Shown in pieces: positions 35,000 through 47,112 of a stretch of 64,000 nucleotides of DNA. Numbering within the stretch: the stretch's first letter is position 1; each line of letters begins with the position of its first letter. Below the pieces are notes generated by a model. The model did not search any database. It was not told the origin of the DNA and saw only the letters and a program-made list of their open reading frames with translations. The translations under genes and the position numbers were made by a program. Source of the stretch: Phallus indusiatus (Eukaryota; Basidiomycota; Agaricomycetes; Phallales; Phallaceae); assembly GCA_027605045.1 (NCBI GenBank), contig JAQFWX010000023.1:62001-126000 (forward strand), read 5' to 3'.

Positions 35000-35398
35000 A
35001 TGGGTAGTGTTGTATCTGCCATCGGCTACGGTATTTCGTCACGCGATATTCGTTGATGTCAAAGTTTATGTTAATCTGATATGATATGATTAGGGATCAA
35101 CTCCGTCATCCAAGCCATTGCCTCGCTTTTAGAATCCATTGTTCGAGCCATTGTTACTGTGAGCAAATTTCTTATATATTAAACATGAATCATGATCGAC
35201 GATTGTATTGACTCTTCAATATATCAGGTGATCGTCACAATTATTAATGTTATTGAGGACATATTGTGTTGTAGATGCTGCGGATCGCGTCGACGTCGTG
35301 CCCGTCCTGTAGCCACAACAGGGACAGCTGGCGGCACCACTACAGGCAGAAGAACCAGATGGGGATGGGGAAACAGGAGAAGGGCCGGTTATTACTGA
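35000..35398 (+). CDS. Small hydrophobic protein with predicted N-myristoylation and Cys cluster
   Basis: Three exons join cleanly: 35000-35034 (MGSVVSAIGYG), about 35094-35159 (INSVIQAIASLLESIVRAIV then T) and 35228-35398. The protein has about 90 residues. The N-terminus MGSVVS has Gly2 and Ser6, which fits the N-myristoyltransferase consensus. A long Val/Ile/Ala-rich helix with regular small residues follows, then VIVTIINVIEDI. A Cys cluster (LCCRCCGSRRRR) suits palmitoylation. The tail is basic and Gly/Thr/Arg-rich, ending WGWGNRRRAGYY. From memory, similar short MG...CCRC proteins are common in agaricomycetes without known function. Membrane anchoring is inference. TGA is at 35396-35398. 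Confidence 0.8.
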
Positions 35399-38212
35399 TT
35401 GTGAAAACCTACGTTTTGCAGAAGATTTTGTATGAATTATGGACACCTCATACCCATCCTATAATATTATTCTCTCAGGCTGTTTGGACGCGATAACCAT
35501 AAGTGTAATTTATCTTGCCGTGAAGAATTCAGATAGCTCTATTTCTCATTGGATTTTCAAATACTCAATGCGAGTCTCGAATTGTTAGCTGTTTTGGTCA
35601 ACACTGAAAACGCTGAGCGTTGAGTTTATCTGGATTTGGTGATAGTTTGAGAGCTTTAATTTATCACCTTGTTCGATTACCAGAGGTACAGGTACAACTA
35701 AATTTTACTTTGTTAGTTGCTGAAAACACGTTTCAACTTCTTCTAACGACGAAGTTACAGGGACGGAAGCATTTTCCGGGACTTGTCACTTGTCGGCCGA
35801 GCTTTACACATGGGGAACAAGGCCGGTAAAGCCTTAACTACTCGTTTGACGCTTCAGGCCAAAATCATATTTCGTTTCCTACGGATTCAATGGGTGGTAT
35901 GAAATTCGTACAGGTTTATCAAAACCCTAAAATCCTGATGAGACATGCTTCGACGATGCGATGCAGACTGCAGCAGTGTAATAATTGATCTCGCAGATAT
36001 CAATTAATCTAGACCCGACGTCAACGATGATCCTCTTTTCTCGAATTTGATTAAGGAATACCTATCAGTAATGAAAAAAGGAGACAATGCACTTCAATGC
36101 CTAAGGAGACCAGGGTTCTGATCAACAACCGCTACAGGAGCTATGGAATAAGCACAATTGTCGTAAAATGCATGTTCGGCGCGCCACTACTACTCTAATA
36201 ATCTTTTGTGTACTTCTTTCAGTGCAACAGCATGATACCAGTGCAAAAGAGTTTCAGGGGCATATATCGAATTTCGCAGATCGTCTTTCTGTATAGCCGG
36301 AAAGTTGAGCTTTCAGCTCCGCAGGCTTTTCTCCTAGTTAGCTCTCCGAGCTGGGTCGCAATTCCGTTCAGAAAGGACATCAAATGTACGGAATTTCCCC
36401 AAGACCACTAGATCGCGTCGGGTTTTTCCCCGCGTTTGAGTGTACAGAAGAAGTTAGGTTTTTTTTTTCGAAGCATCAACCTGAGCACGCCATACCCAAA
36501 TTAGGAAAAGGAAGGCTTGTTTCTCTCTCGGACAAATCTACAAGCAAGGTACAGTGTGAAACCACCGGCGGCTAAATTTTGGACAAGGACCTTAAGGAAT
36601 CCTGAGTACTGAGTGTGATTCAACTCGTGTAGGACGCGGCTAACTTGTCTAATGTGACAGAGAACCAAGGAAGAAAACGTGGCCAGCAAAAAGGTTTGTG
36701 AACGGCTAAGTCATGCTGACATAAAGTTCACGATATCGGGATTCGATTCAGAGGAATGTCTATGTTGACCATTTAAAGGAAACAGCCTGATAAAAGCCGA
36801 TGCATAGGTATTTTATGATATCATCAAGAAGGCAAATTATATGCGTTAGAAGTTGAATGCCTTAAAGTAACTTGTTTACTTGCACTGTTGCACAGCCCGA
36901 TGATCCAGTACACATGCTCCTCGCCGGGATTCCGAAGAAAAGAAAAGTGCTCCAATAGGCTCTTGATATCATACTAACAGTGTGGATCAGTCGAATCATT
37001 GTAACTGAAACATCCAAATTCCGCTGAAAGTTCTCATGGCTATTTGGGAATCGGAATTTGATTTTTGTACGACGAGTCAAAAAATGCCCCGAAAGTTTAT
37101 AGAAGGTAACAAAAGGGAAATCGCGTGTTGTATGGACTGCCTGAGAACTGACATTTATGCATACCGTGATTTGGAAACGGGATCTAGATTGGAAAAGTCT
37201 TCAATCATATTATGGGTACGGGTCAACATCTGTTCTATATTTACTGAATGAGCCGATGTTCCAACGTCCTGAATTAATACTCAAAATGTTAATTATTGGA
37301 TATGTATATGTAAAATATGAAGTCAAGGGGTAATTGCTAAACCTGATCTCAGCGTAAGGTTCCCAATTTCACTGGGTTAACAGACGCCGTGGCAGTAAAT
37401 TGTAATTTTCGGGGTCACGTTAATTCTAAGAAAAGAATGTTCTCATAGTTCGGCTGACCACTAGCTTCTATTTTGGAAAATCGTCGGACCAGCAAGGTAC
37501 GGTAGCAGTGCTAGTATGATCCAGAAACGTTGATCATATGTGTGAAACTCTAACCATGCGGTAAGCCTCGCAGTTATCACCTATGACAGGCATCAAACAA
37601 CTAGCACGAAAAAGCAGAATGTACATCAAATTTGAAGCCTGATGCTCGATAACAGACTGGCAGATAACGCGATAACGGTTAACCTAGGCTCGTCCGAATT
37701 GGATGCCAAAATGCAGTCTGTCGAAAACATAGCAGCATCGGACCCGATTCAAGGCACGTATGTTTGAATGTCTGTACATTATCACTGATTACTGATTCAG
37801 AAAAGACAATGACTTATTTCATTCGCCCAAAATGCGGTTGCATTGCACGATCTATCGTGGCAGAAATAGTGTTTCAAAAGTAATTGGTTCGTCCGAATCA
37901 AAAGACATGTGTAGGTTTGTAGGCTTAAAATTAAATTGATCACCCATAGAGTGTGGTTTGGTCCTGTAGTCCCCAGGTGTCATGTTAGCGCCGTTCGGAT
38001 GAGAACTTGTACCGGTCCATCAGTGTGCCCAGGCAGTTGCGAGTAAAAATGGGTTCTTGTTGTTAGCAGGTGATTACAAGGCACGTTGCGACTCGGAAAG
38101 ATCATAATCAAGCTATATTTAAACAAGGATGTAAACAAGTGACCTCTGGTGAGGAATCAGAATTCAATTTTGACGAGTGCGGAACAACGAGAGAAATGTG
38201 AACATACATAAT
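35399..38212. other. Gene-poor stretch
   Basis: 2.8 kb with only short ORFs (for example 36384-36575, 36862-37080, 38232-38444) that show no motif, no splice partners and no repeats I could see. It may hold worn-out transposon or gene remains, but none is recognisable. Confidence 0.5.
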
Positions 38213-40487
38213 TCAAGTCGTCCGTTCGGTAATGCTCTGTCTATTCGCGTCTCTCTCGGCTTTCAAAGTTGCAATCTCCTTCATGTCGACAACTTTGAAA
38301 GGCCAAGTAAGCCAGTTTCCACCACTTCGTAGACATCTCAAACCCAGATCTTCTAATAGCTCGTCAATCAGCTGTGGCCATCTAATAAACGCAGTTTTGC
38401 GTAGTTTTAGTTTCTTAGAACATACAAAGATATTACTTGTATGATGCTTACGTCCAAACTGCGAGGTTACTACTGTAGCTATCATTTGCCCATAGCAACA
38501 TATCCGGGAAACGTTGTCTTAAAAAAGCCGAGTTCCTCTCGGTGTCCGCGGTCGCTTGTTCTATCGTTTCTGGAAGACGCATTTTGTCTCCTTGGAAATA
38601 TGCCGAAATCCAATGCGAGACAACTTCGGATACATAGCCAAAATTTGTTACAAACTTTATTGGGTCAGTGAGACGGGATGTCAATAGGCGCGATTTACTT
38701 ACGATGGCACCGTTGATAGCGAAGTCTCTCTGAATTATATTTTTGCAAGGGACAATACCGCGGTAGATGGATAGTGCCCATTGTTCACTATCTGGATGTG
38801 CTTCTGGCGGATTTGCCAACGATGTATAGTCCCATTTGTGTTTCAGACTCTCTGATGAAGGGGGTGATCGTCTGATGCCTAAGTCCGAAGCGGTTTGTTC
38901 TGCGAGTAAACGATGAATGCGACGTTAAGAGAGTAATTTTTTTTGGTTGGGAAATTTTACCATCAAAGAGATCTTTCCACGACGATGAATAACCCGTCCC
39001 CAGAATCAATACATCAGCTTTCAGGGGTTTGCCATTGTTAAGTACCACAGTGCGCCCGTCTGTCCCAAATTTTTCGACACGGGCTGGCGCTTCCAGAGTT
39101 ATTTCTCCTTGGCTGACAAGGCCGAAAAATCCGTCTGATCTCATAACGCCTTCGTCGTTTACTCGGATCCCCCAGAAGAGAGAATGTTGATTCCTCAACG
39201 GTGAATTTTTTGGTATCTTCAACGCGTCTAACTTATTTTATAAATATAGATGTCTGTTATTCCAACATAAAGGGTGTGCGCGATAGAGTTTGTACTTACC
39301 GAACTGCTCGCGATGGAGTTCCATATGAAGTGGGTAATCTTGCCTCCAAGCCAAGTTTGATGAAGAAAGCGCCTGTAAACAATGAAGAAATGTCGTAACA
39401 ATCCATGATTTTTGAACTCACTCAAGACGTGTTCTGAGGTGTATATAAGGAGACAGGATGCCCAAGAAACTGTTAATAAAGAAAATTAAGGAAGGAAGCG
39501 GAGAAAGAATATTTGTGAAGCTCCTTCTCACCGACTTTTCCGAATGAAATCAGGCAGCGGCGATGTTACGCCTACAGCTGCGTCGGCGCGCTCAAAAACG
39601 ACAGTAACCTTTCGTTTCTGATTAGCTAGATAAGCCGCAATGCTAAATTAGGAAGGCAAATTTCAAAACAATGTCAGATTTTTGAACCAAATGTCTAAGG
39701 ACGACTGAGCCTAGTACGAACTCCTGAGAGGACTTCCCGCCGCCTACGACGACGACAGAGTAATCATCGTGGTCCTCAGCGTTTTGATAGTGATTATTAA
39801 GATGTTCTAGCTGATTTTTGAAATCTTGAGAATGTATTACTGGTCCTTTAAAGTTTGCTTCTTGGGCGCTGGACGGCGATAAGCTTTTGGGGAGAAAAGG
39901 CGTGCTGCAGCCCTAAGATCATAGCATGTAGAGAAAAGATGTCAAGTGTAGAGAAAAAAAAGAAGGAAGAAAGTAGCTTACACCGGTACAAAGCACAATT
40001 TTTGAGTATTTCAGGGTTTCACGCGTGCCTGATGCTTTATTTTCGACGTCTACGAGCCATCCTCCTTTTGTCGACGCTGTAGTATAGTCGCGCTTGATAC
40101 CGAGAACTTCAGTTTCGTAGCGAACGAGTCCCTTCAGAAAGCGATCCGTGAATGACTCCATGTAGTTAGACATATCAAGGCCCGTCAATTGTCCCCCGGT
40201 TGGTTGTGCGTCAACAGGAGGAGGCATCGGATGAGACGAGAATCGGTACTCTCCATGAACACTAGAAAGAGCGACAGTTAGCTGGACACGGAAACGCTTT
40301 TCATTGGGACCGACTTGTTTATAACAAGACCAGGATAAACACGTTCTCTGGCCCAAACACCTCCTGGACTTTTGTCGCGAGTCAAGATTTGAAGGTTTTG
40401 GTAGCCATCCTGTCTCAAGGTGTACGCCGTGATGAGACCTGCAGGACCCGAGCCAATTATTCCGATAGGTTCGCTGAAGTTGGCCAT
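38213..40487 (-). CDS. Flavin-containing monooxygenase-like protein
   Basis: FAD/NADPH-dependent monooxygenase of the class B flavoprotein group. It starts at 40487 (MANFSEPIGIIGSGPAGLIT), which contains the FAD-binding GSGPAG. SPGGVWARERVYPG and NNVHGEYRFSSHPMPPP follow across the first intron. An FMO-type motif FKGPVIHSQDF lies near 39830-39865. The NADPH-binding VVVVGGGKSSQEFV is near 39715-39765. A C-terminal LILGTGYSSSWKDLF corresponds to the family's TGY motif (near 38965-39010). The end is ERDANRQSITERTT with TGA at 38213-38215. About seven short introns are needed. Homologues oxidise nitrogen or sulfur compounds or act as Baeyer-Villiger enzymes. The substrate is not predictable. No signal peptide. 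Confidence 0.9.
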
Positions 40488-41444
40488 GTTGTTGAAGAGG
40501 ACGTGGCACCACAGAATGAAACTTCCTTACCTAACTATTTATACAGTTCAATACTCGGACTCGGGCTCGGGCTCGGCGTTGTTGTTTAAATTCAGGAACA
40601 ATTGGAACTAAAACAAAATTATGTAATGTCAGCGTCGGCTTTGGTCACCCGGCCACTAGCCAGCCACTAGCACTAGTGGGCAATTGTGCAAACCAACAAC
40701 ATCAGTTTAAAATACTAGTCAAGGACGCTCGCAAGCACTGACTAAAAGATTGGGGAATTTTCTTTTATACACATCACCCCGATCAACGTCTCATTATCGA
40801 TCTTATTGGACTACCTTCCTTGGGAATCGCCAATTGGATCCCCCAACTCAAAGCTTGAAAAATGCTCCAGCGCGGCGCAATATTCACAAAAAGTCACCGC
40901 GAAAAGTGTTTATTGGAGAAGCCTAGAAGCGTTTTTCACGTGTTCTCCGCCATGGACCAAACGTCCGGGACGTCACTTAGGCCTCAGGTCTACAGGACTA
41001 AAATGTGTTGCAGTCTCTGAGAGGCTCTTCTCTCTCGCCTAATAAATGAAAAGTTACCGTCGAAGTCCCGAACTCAATAACTTACCGCCGAGTTTGTCTA
41101 TTCACTCTGACACGCTTTAGTTCCAACCAAATAGAATTGTCCACCAATTAATTGCGCTTCTGTGGATCTTTTACTTCGGAGACCAGTTGTTCATCGATGC
41201 CATTCCCTCAAGCTGGGATGGGCACATACCAATGAAGATTAACTTCAGGATAAACTTTGGAACGTTGGTAGGACAGCTGAACAAAATGTGGCAGAGTGGA
41301 TCCGTTCTAGCTGCTTTCTATACCTGCTGGGTTTTACCGGGCCGGGAATGAAGACATGCTTGGGTTATAATGGGATCTGCCTGTGCTTATGCTTATTATA
41401 TTCCACCACTCGTATTCACGACGAGACGTATCTAGAACATTTCA
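40488..41444. other. Divergent intergenic region between FMO and GH28 genes
   Basis: 957 bp. It has a short CTCGGG repeat (about 40556-40576) and clustered CACTAG/CCACTAGC words at 40650-40680. ORFs at 40806-41042 and 41288-41599 are shadows or lack motifs. Confidence 0.5.
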
Positions 41445-43213
41445 ATGCTCTCTCTGTCCTCCATTTTCACTCTAGGCTTGGTTTTCGTTACCAAGTCGGC
41501 GTCGGTTACAGCTTCTGTACAATGCAATGTCCTAAACTATGGTGCCGTAGCAGACAATACGACCGATCTCGGGCCAGCCTTAACCAAAGCCTGGAATGAC
41601 TGCGTCGTTCCGCAAGCTACGTCCACCGCGAGTGATACATCGCTCTATGTTCCACCTGGAAATTTTCTTCTGGCGAGCACGGTCACGTTTGATAATGCAC
41701 AAAACTGGAATTTACACATTGCCGGGGATATCTTTCTACCGTTTAATCCTAATTTATCCGGGACTATGCTAACTTTCGAGGTTTGAATCTGCCTTTTGAG
41801 CTCGTGATTGGTTTTTAAATGAAGCTTTATAGAACTGCGAGAACATTTTGTTAGATGGTCCTGGTGCTATCTATGGAAACGGCTATCGTTACCGGCCGGA
41901 CGGAAACGTATGTTGTTTTGCAACTCTACATAATCCTACATGATGATAACATGATGTTATAGCTTACACTATATCCCAATCGACCTCGTCTCATTCGTTT
42001 CCAGAATTGTAACAAGTAAGGCAAGATTTTATTTATTTCATTATATCATACTTACATTCTGGCAGTTGCGAGATCACGTCAGTGACTTTATACGACGCTC
42101 CCATGTTCCATGTTACTATAATCGGAGACAAGTGCGTTTTCATCATTGAAGCTGATAAAAAATCCTCTTATCATTATTTTACAGTAACGTCGCACACAAT
42201 ATGGAAATTATTGCAAGTCATATCGGTGAAACGGACGGCTTTGATATGAGTGGAAATAACAAGTATACCTCTCTTTTTTTATTCAATGTTATCAGGCATG
42301 TAAATGACTCGATGTTTTAGCTATGTTCATGATGTTAGTGTCGAGAATGGAGATGAGTGCGTTACGGTTAAGACGCCAACCAATGTGTGTGGTTCTATGA
42401 AACCTAACGTTCTGGCGACCAGCTCATGATTCAACCGTTCAGGGATTTTTGGCCGAGAATCTCATCTGCAAGTGGACTGCTGGTGAGTACATACATATAG
42501 TAGATGAACCGCACCCTAGCTAAACTATAACCACTACCATAGGCTGTAATGTCGGTTCGTTCGGTTCCGGGGCGACAGGCGTATCCGTACAAAACGTAGT
42601 TTACAGAAACGTCACCATTTCTAACTCAGATGCTGGAGTAGAGTTTAAAAGTTATCCAAATTGCGCTGGGACGGTTCGGAATCTTTCTTATTATGATTTT
42701 ACAATGGTGCGGGTTACACAACATAACCGAGGGCATTAGCTGTATAACGTTTTTTTTTACTATCTAGTCCGCGGCTGCTTATCCCATTTCCATTAACTCT
42801 TTCTGGTGATCCTATTTAAATTTGGTGTTATTTGTGTTTCCACAGCTGAAGATATTTCCTCATTGAACCGTAGGGAAGGGAATGGTGTCGATACCGGAAC
42901 ATTGAGTATTTCCGATGTGCTTTTCCAGAACTTCCAAGTGAGTTGAGATACAACTTAATGCTATGTCGGCCACTCATGCGAGCCGATACATACTAGGGAA
43001 CTGGCACACCGACTCGTCCGGCAGTACTTCTCGACTGCAATAAAGCTACTCCTTGCGAGAACATCATGGTATGTGTTTAATATGGGTCTAGCTCAATCAC
43101 TCATTTGATTTGGTTGCCATTTCAAGTTCAACGGTATCTCTATCACGGACACTAAAGCAAACTCTTTTACCAATGCATGTGGATCGGGATTAAGCAATCT
43201 TCCTTCTTGCTAA
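41445..43213 (+). CDS. GH28 glycoside hydrolase, rhamnogalacturonase type
   Basis: Secreted pectin-degrading enzyme. The signal peptide is MLSLSSIFTLGLVFVTKSAS from 41445. The pectate-lyase-like N-terminus (CNVLNYGAVADNTTDLGPAL) leads into beta-helix rungs. Motifs: GETDGFDMSGNN near 42220-42260, NGDECVTVKTPTN near 42350-42384, CKWTAGCNVGSFGSGATGV near 42470-42575, and GVEFKSYPNCAGTV near 42636-42680. These match the rhamnogalacturonan hydrolase branch of GH28 (DEC in place of DDC, GCxxGSxG in place of GHG) rather than polygalacturonase. About ten introns are needed. Near 42807 the frame continues only if the acceptor is CCGTAG, giving FW|EGNGVDTGTLSISDV. Stop TAA is at 43211-43213. The exact specificity (RG hydrolase, xylogalacturonase or other) is unproven. 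Confidence 0.88.
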
Positions 43214-46200
43214 AGAAACTCCGTTGTGTTGTATAACGATCTTGATGAAGTGTTGAAATGAGACATAGTTATCACCATTTTAAATTGTCATTGGCTAGTT
43301 ATGCCGCGAGCGTGGTGTGACAAAGTAACGCACGGAAACACTGGTACTGAATATCATCTGATAAGCGACGTTGTCGACCTATGAGCTGATCAATGTCGAT
43401 ATCGTCGGAGCTAAGAATACCCAAAACATGCGATGAGTGCACCCACAAGGTTGTTATGCATGCCATGCATTGTCATGACTCAAACTGATTCTATCATTCC
43501 CTGCAGAAGCGACGACGATAAGTTTGGGATAAGTCCCTACTAGGCCTAGTAATCAGTCCGTTCCGCGCACTCACGCACTGGCAGCCGCATTGCGCCGGTA
43601 TCAAATCTCCGACCTAATTCAAAAAGGTCGAAGTTATCGTCCCGCGACGTGCGCGTGGATGTGAGTGTTGGTGCACGGAATTCTTCAGTATCCGTGCGAG
43701 ATGTACGTACGCCATCGATTCGACCAACGCGCGTGCGCACTGACGATCATCTTCATTTCCGGATTGCCGTTTCAGAAGACAAAACGATAACCACTGTACT
43801 GTGACTCAATCCGGATCGGAACGGTGTGCTCCCTTCTTCAGGGGGTTAATTCGTCCCAACGGCCAGCTTCGGATTCTGTGTCTGCTCTCAAGTGAATGGT
43901 CCGAAGAAGGAACACGGACTGTGGATAAATGAAAATTAAATTGATAGTTGTTTGTTGCAGTCTCAACGACGCGCCAAATAAAGGGAATTAAAAGTATCGC
44001 GAGACGTACGGTGGTGGAGTCATTATGAATGTATTTTAGGGTAAGATTGACTAATCTTCTCCGACCTTTCATGGAAACTCATTCAGCGAGTAATCAGTTA
44101 GCGTAACCACCCGTTTCTGACCCACTTGCAACTTACCGTATGGTGGTTAAAGAGGCCAAACTGTGTATAGCGAGATAGATATGTTCATTGTGTTGGTAAT
44201 ACTAGTTTGATGACGTTGTTGGGTGAATGGCTAATCATCTAAGTGCTAAATGACAATCCAATGATATTCGACGAGAGATTGATATCTACGCTGGGTACGT
44301 TTCTCAACTGGCATTTTGTTAAACTTTAATCGACGACTGGTCGAACTTTGATAGGGAAAAACATCCAGCCAGTGGAAAATGCTCAACTCTGTCTTTTCAC
44401 TAGCCAATACGCGCAACTATTTGCTGAGTGTTTGTTAATGGCTTAATTGACAAGTAATTTTGAACTTCCGCATATTGGTAAAAACGTCCTTTCACACTTA
44501 TTGTTGTTTCACCTTCCATGTTTATTTTTGATCCAACATCAATCAAATATTCGTAAATGACTGGGACTGCACATCTGTCAAGCTGGATTCGCCGAAGGTA
44601 TACCTCAACGCGTCTGAAGACAAGAATAATTAATATGCCAATGAGATTCGGAGATTCGGAGATTAACATGTTTTCTAAGAACTCTAGACATGGACCTGTT
44701 CCTTTTTTGAATCGGCATACACCGCGTGTCCACCGTCAAATCAAACTTTACTGTCCATTTCTTCCGATCATGCATCGAAATTCTTGCATTACTGGAGAAG
44801 CAATAGGGACATGCCGCGAATATGTAGGAGAAGAAGGCTTCGTGACATTTTTTGGAGGAGTGTGCTATTAGATTTTGAACTCAGAAGTCTTTCAAATAAG
44901 CCAATACCTTCAAGGACAATGCCGCTGATTTCAAGTTCTGCCATGACTCATATGATCGTTAGTCGCATATACTCTGATCAGGTCTCTCGTACGATGTACA
45001 CATATGCATCCGATACGTCAAATTTCCCGGCATTTCAGGCTCGACGACACCTAATTTCTGAAACTTCGAATTCTTCGATGCTCGCAGTCAACGCGGTGCT
45101 CGACAGGATGTCCTTATGCACGACATGCAGAAAACTTGGAGTGGGATCGGAAAAGAACCGGATTCTTCGAAATTTTCTTCATTCAGTGAAAGAATCATAA
45201 TAGTTAATATTCCTGCAGTACCACCTGCCATTCATCCATGTTTCGTCTAACGACATAAGCATCAGTGTCATGTGGCACATTTCGTTCTGTTTGTATTGAC
45301 CAACAATTTTGGGAGATTTAAAATCAGCTCACATGCCGTAACGTGCATCGTGCACAAGGTGGAATAGTAGTCTGCCTTGTCAGTGTTGCTTCTGTGAAAA
45401 TTATTAATGGAACTCGAAGACGTACCAGTGGCACAAGCAGAACCGTCATGGTAAATTAAACATTGTGACATCTTGCGCCATAGATATTAATTTGTGAGAA
45501 ACGGAGTAAAGCATACATATGTGACGATACAAACAAACGTTGATAGATTGTCAGTGTCTATAATTTCTCGCTCAGAAAACGTGAAATGCAAGCGCCATTC
45601 GAATAAATAACCAAGTTAGGTGACTTTTTCAGCCAACCACTTAGGATCACCAAACAAGGCGGGGAAAACAGGATATTCATTGAATTTACGCAAATTCCCG
45701 TGGTCTTTAATATCGATAATCTATTCATCCATCATTCATCCATCATTCGATTTCAGATGCCGTTGTGAATGAATTTAGCAGCGGAAGCTTTTTGATTGTT
45801 CCTATTGGAATGTAAGTAGAGTAAAATCAGACGTAATAGATTGTAAATTGACGTTAACACGATACAACACGGCACACACGATACAGCGCGACACAGCAAA
45901 AATGGGTGGAGGACAAAAGCTCAATTTATTATGTAATATATATTGTACTTATATCCTGAACTAATAAAATCCAGTTCCAGTCGTGATACATGCTGTCTCG
46001 TGGAAAGTGCGGGGTCGACCTTCAGATTCTTCGCTTTGCTTTCGAATGCCAATAATCTTTGACAAAGCCGTCACAAAGGTGTAGAGACAGCGGCTGATTA
46101 TGTCCCTTGGTTGAAGAACGCATTCTCGTGTTAGTTGATTGAATCGACGATCAGTCGTAAATCAGTACAATATGCTCCAAAACGTTTATTTGGGAAGCAG

Positions 46201-46579
46201 ACTTTAATCAGTCTCCAAAAATTAACGGAGTCGCTCGGCAACATAAGCGGTGGCGTCGGAGGTATTCTGTTACTAGGTTCTGGTTTTCGGTGATTGAATG
46301 GCGGACATGAAAAACATGTCAGGCACATAGGTGGAAACGAGACATCTTTGTTACCTCTCACATGATATGTAACGCGTAAGGAGTGACACTCACTCCATGA
46401 ATAATTACAATGTGATAACAATGGTAAAACACCGTCCGTTTCTACCTGAATTTGGGTGTTGTTTATCTTTGTTATGGTCTTGTATAAACTCATAAAAGGC
46501 GACAGATTCTGAGTAGAAGAGCAGTTCAACATCTGCATTAGGTTGACGATTACAATCACTTATTCTGAAGTAAATACTC
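43214..46579. other. Largest gene-poor stretch
   Basis: 3.4 kb. Short ORFs at 43546-43740, 43806-44072, 44400-44669, 44784-45200 and 46131-46559 have no recognisable domain. A spliced small ORF at 45179-45471 is listed at low confidence. Tandem ATCCATCATTC units occur at about 45726-45749. Confidence 0.5.
45179..45471 (-). CDS. Putative small Cys-containing protein
   Basis: ATG at 45471 opens MSQCLIYHDGSACAT. An intron GTACGTCTTC...TTTTCACAG leads to EATLTRQTTIPPCARCTLRH. A second intron GTGAGCTG...AAACAG leads to NEMCHMTLMLMSLDETWMNG and a stop at 45179-45181. That gives about 70 residues with seven Cys, and both introns have good borders. No family is recognised, and it could equally be a decayed fragment. 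Confidence 0.3.
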
Positions 46580-47112
46580 ATGTCTTTCAACGGCATTTAT
46601 AACATAACCCTCAACAGCGGAAGCCCTTCAGCTAATTCTGCCGTTGTTTCCACTGACGGTGTCAAACTTGTTGCTATAGATAAAAACGATCCCAAACAGA
46701 AGGTTTTTTTTTGTTTAATAATTTTCCCTTTAATAACACCGCTAATCTGTGGTTGTCAAAGTGGTCTATTAGACCTGTTGGTGGTGGACCCGCGAATGCC
46801 TATGTCATTCAAAGTGCTTTCACGGGAGGCTATGTTGTACCCAACGGTAGCAGCCTGAGCTACTCCATCGATCCTTTTATCTGGATTATCCCCAACACGA
46901 GCGGCTTGTATGTCTGACGTTGTTAAATTGCACGTCGTTAACGCAACGATTTTTTTTTCAACCTAGCGTCTCCACCGGAAGCTTAAACTGGCTCCCTAGA
47001 GATGACGGATTGGTAATGTGGATTTTCTCGAGCACCATAATACACTGTACTAAGAAAAGCGCAGGCTGTCATCATCACCGAGAACAGACAATGGACCTGG
47101 ACCATTTCTTGA
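46580..47112 (+). CDS. Small beta-trefoil-like protein (ricin-B or I66 inhibitor-like)
   Basis: Four exons give about 120 residues. It starts at 46580 (MSFNGIYNITLNSGSPSANS). Introns lie at about 46702-46761 (joining PKQK to WSIRPVGGG), 46907-46967 (NTSG to FVSTGSLNW) and 47013-47064 (DDG to LAVIITENRQWTWTIS). Stop is TGA at 47110-47112. The G-x-Y-x-I opening, the Trp-containing repeats (QKWSI, FIWII, WTWTI) and the Gly-Gly turns point to a beta-trefoil. In mushrooms this fold includes ricin-B lectins and I66 serine-protease inhibitors such as cospin. No signal peptide, so it is cytosolic, as is usual for such fruiting-body defence proteins. Lectin versus inhibitor cannot be decided. Confidence 0.65.

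Noticed and set aside
42780..42890. Premature stop in the GH28 gene after SINSFW
   Set aside because: A 68-bp intron ending CCGTAG joins W to EGNGVDTG and removes the stop.
44784..45200. 138-codon plus-strand ORF
   Set aside because: No motif and odd composition (Arg- and Ser-rich); the opposite strand is equally plausible, so it is not called as a gene.
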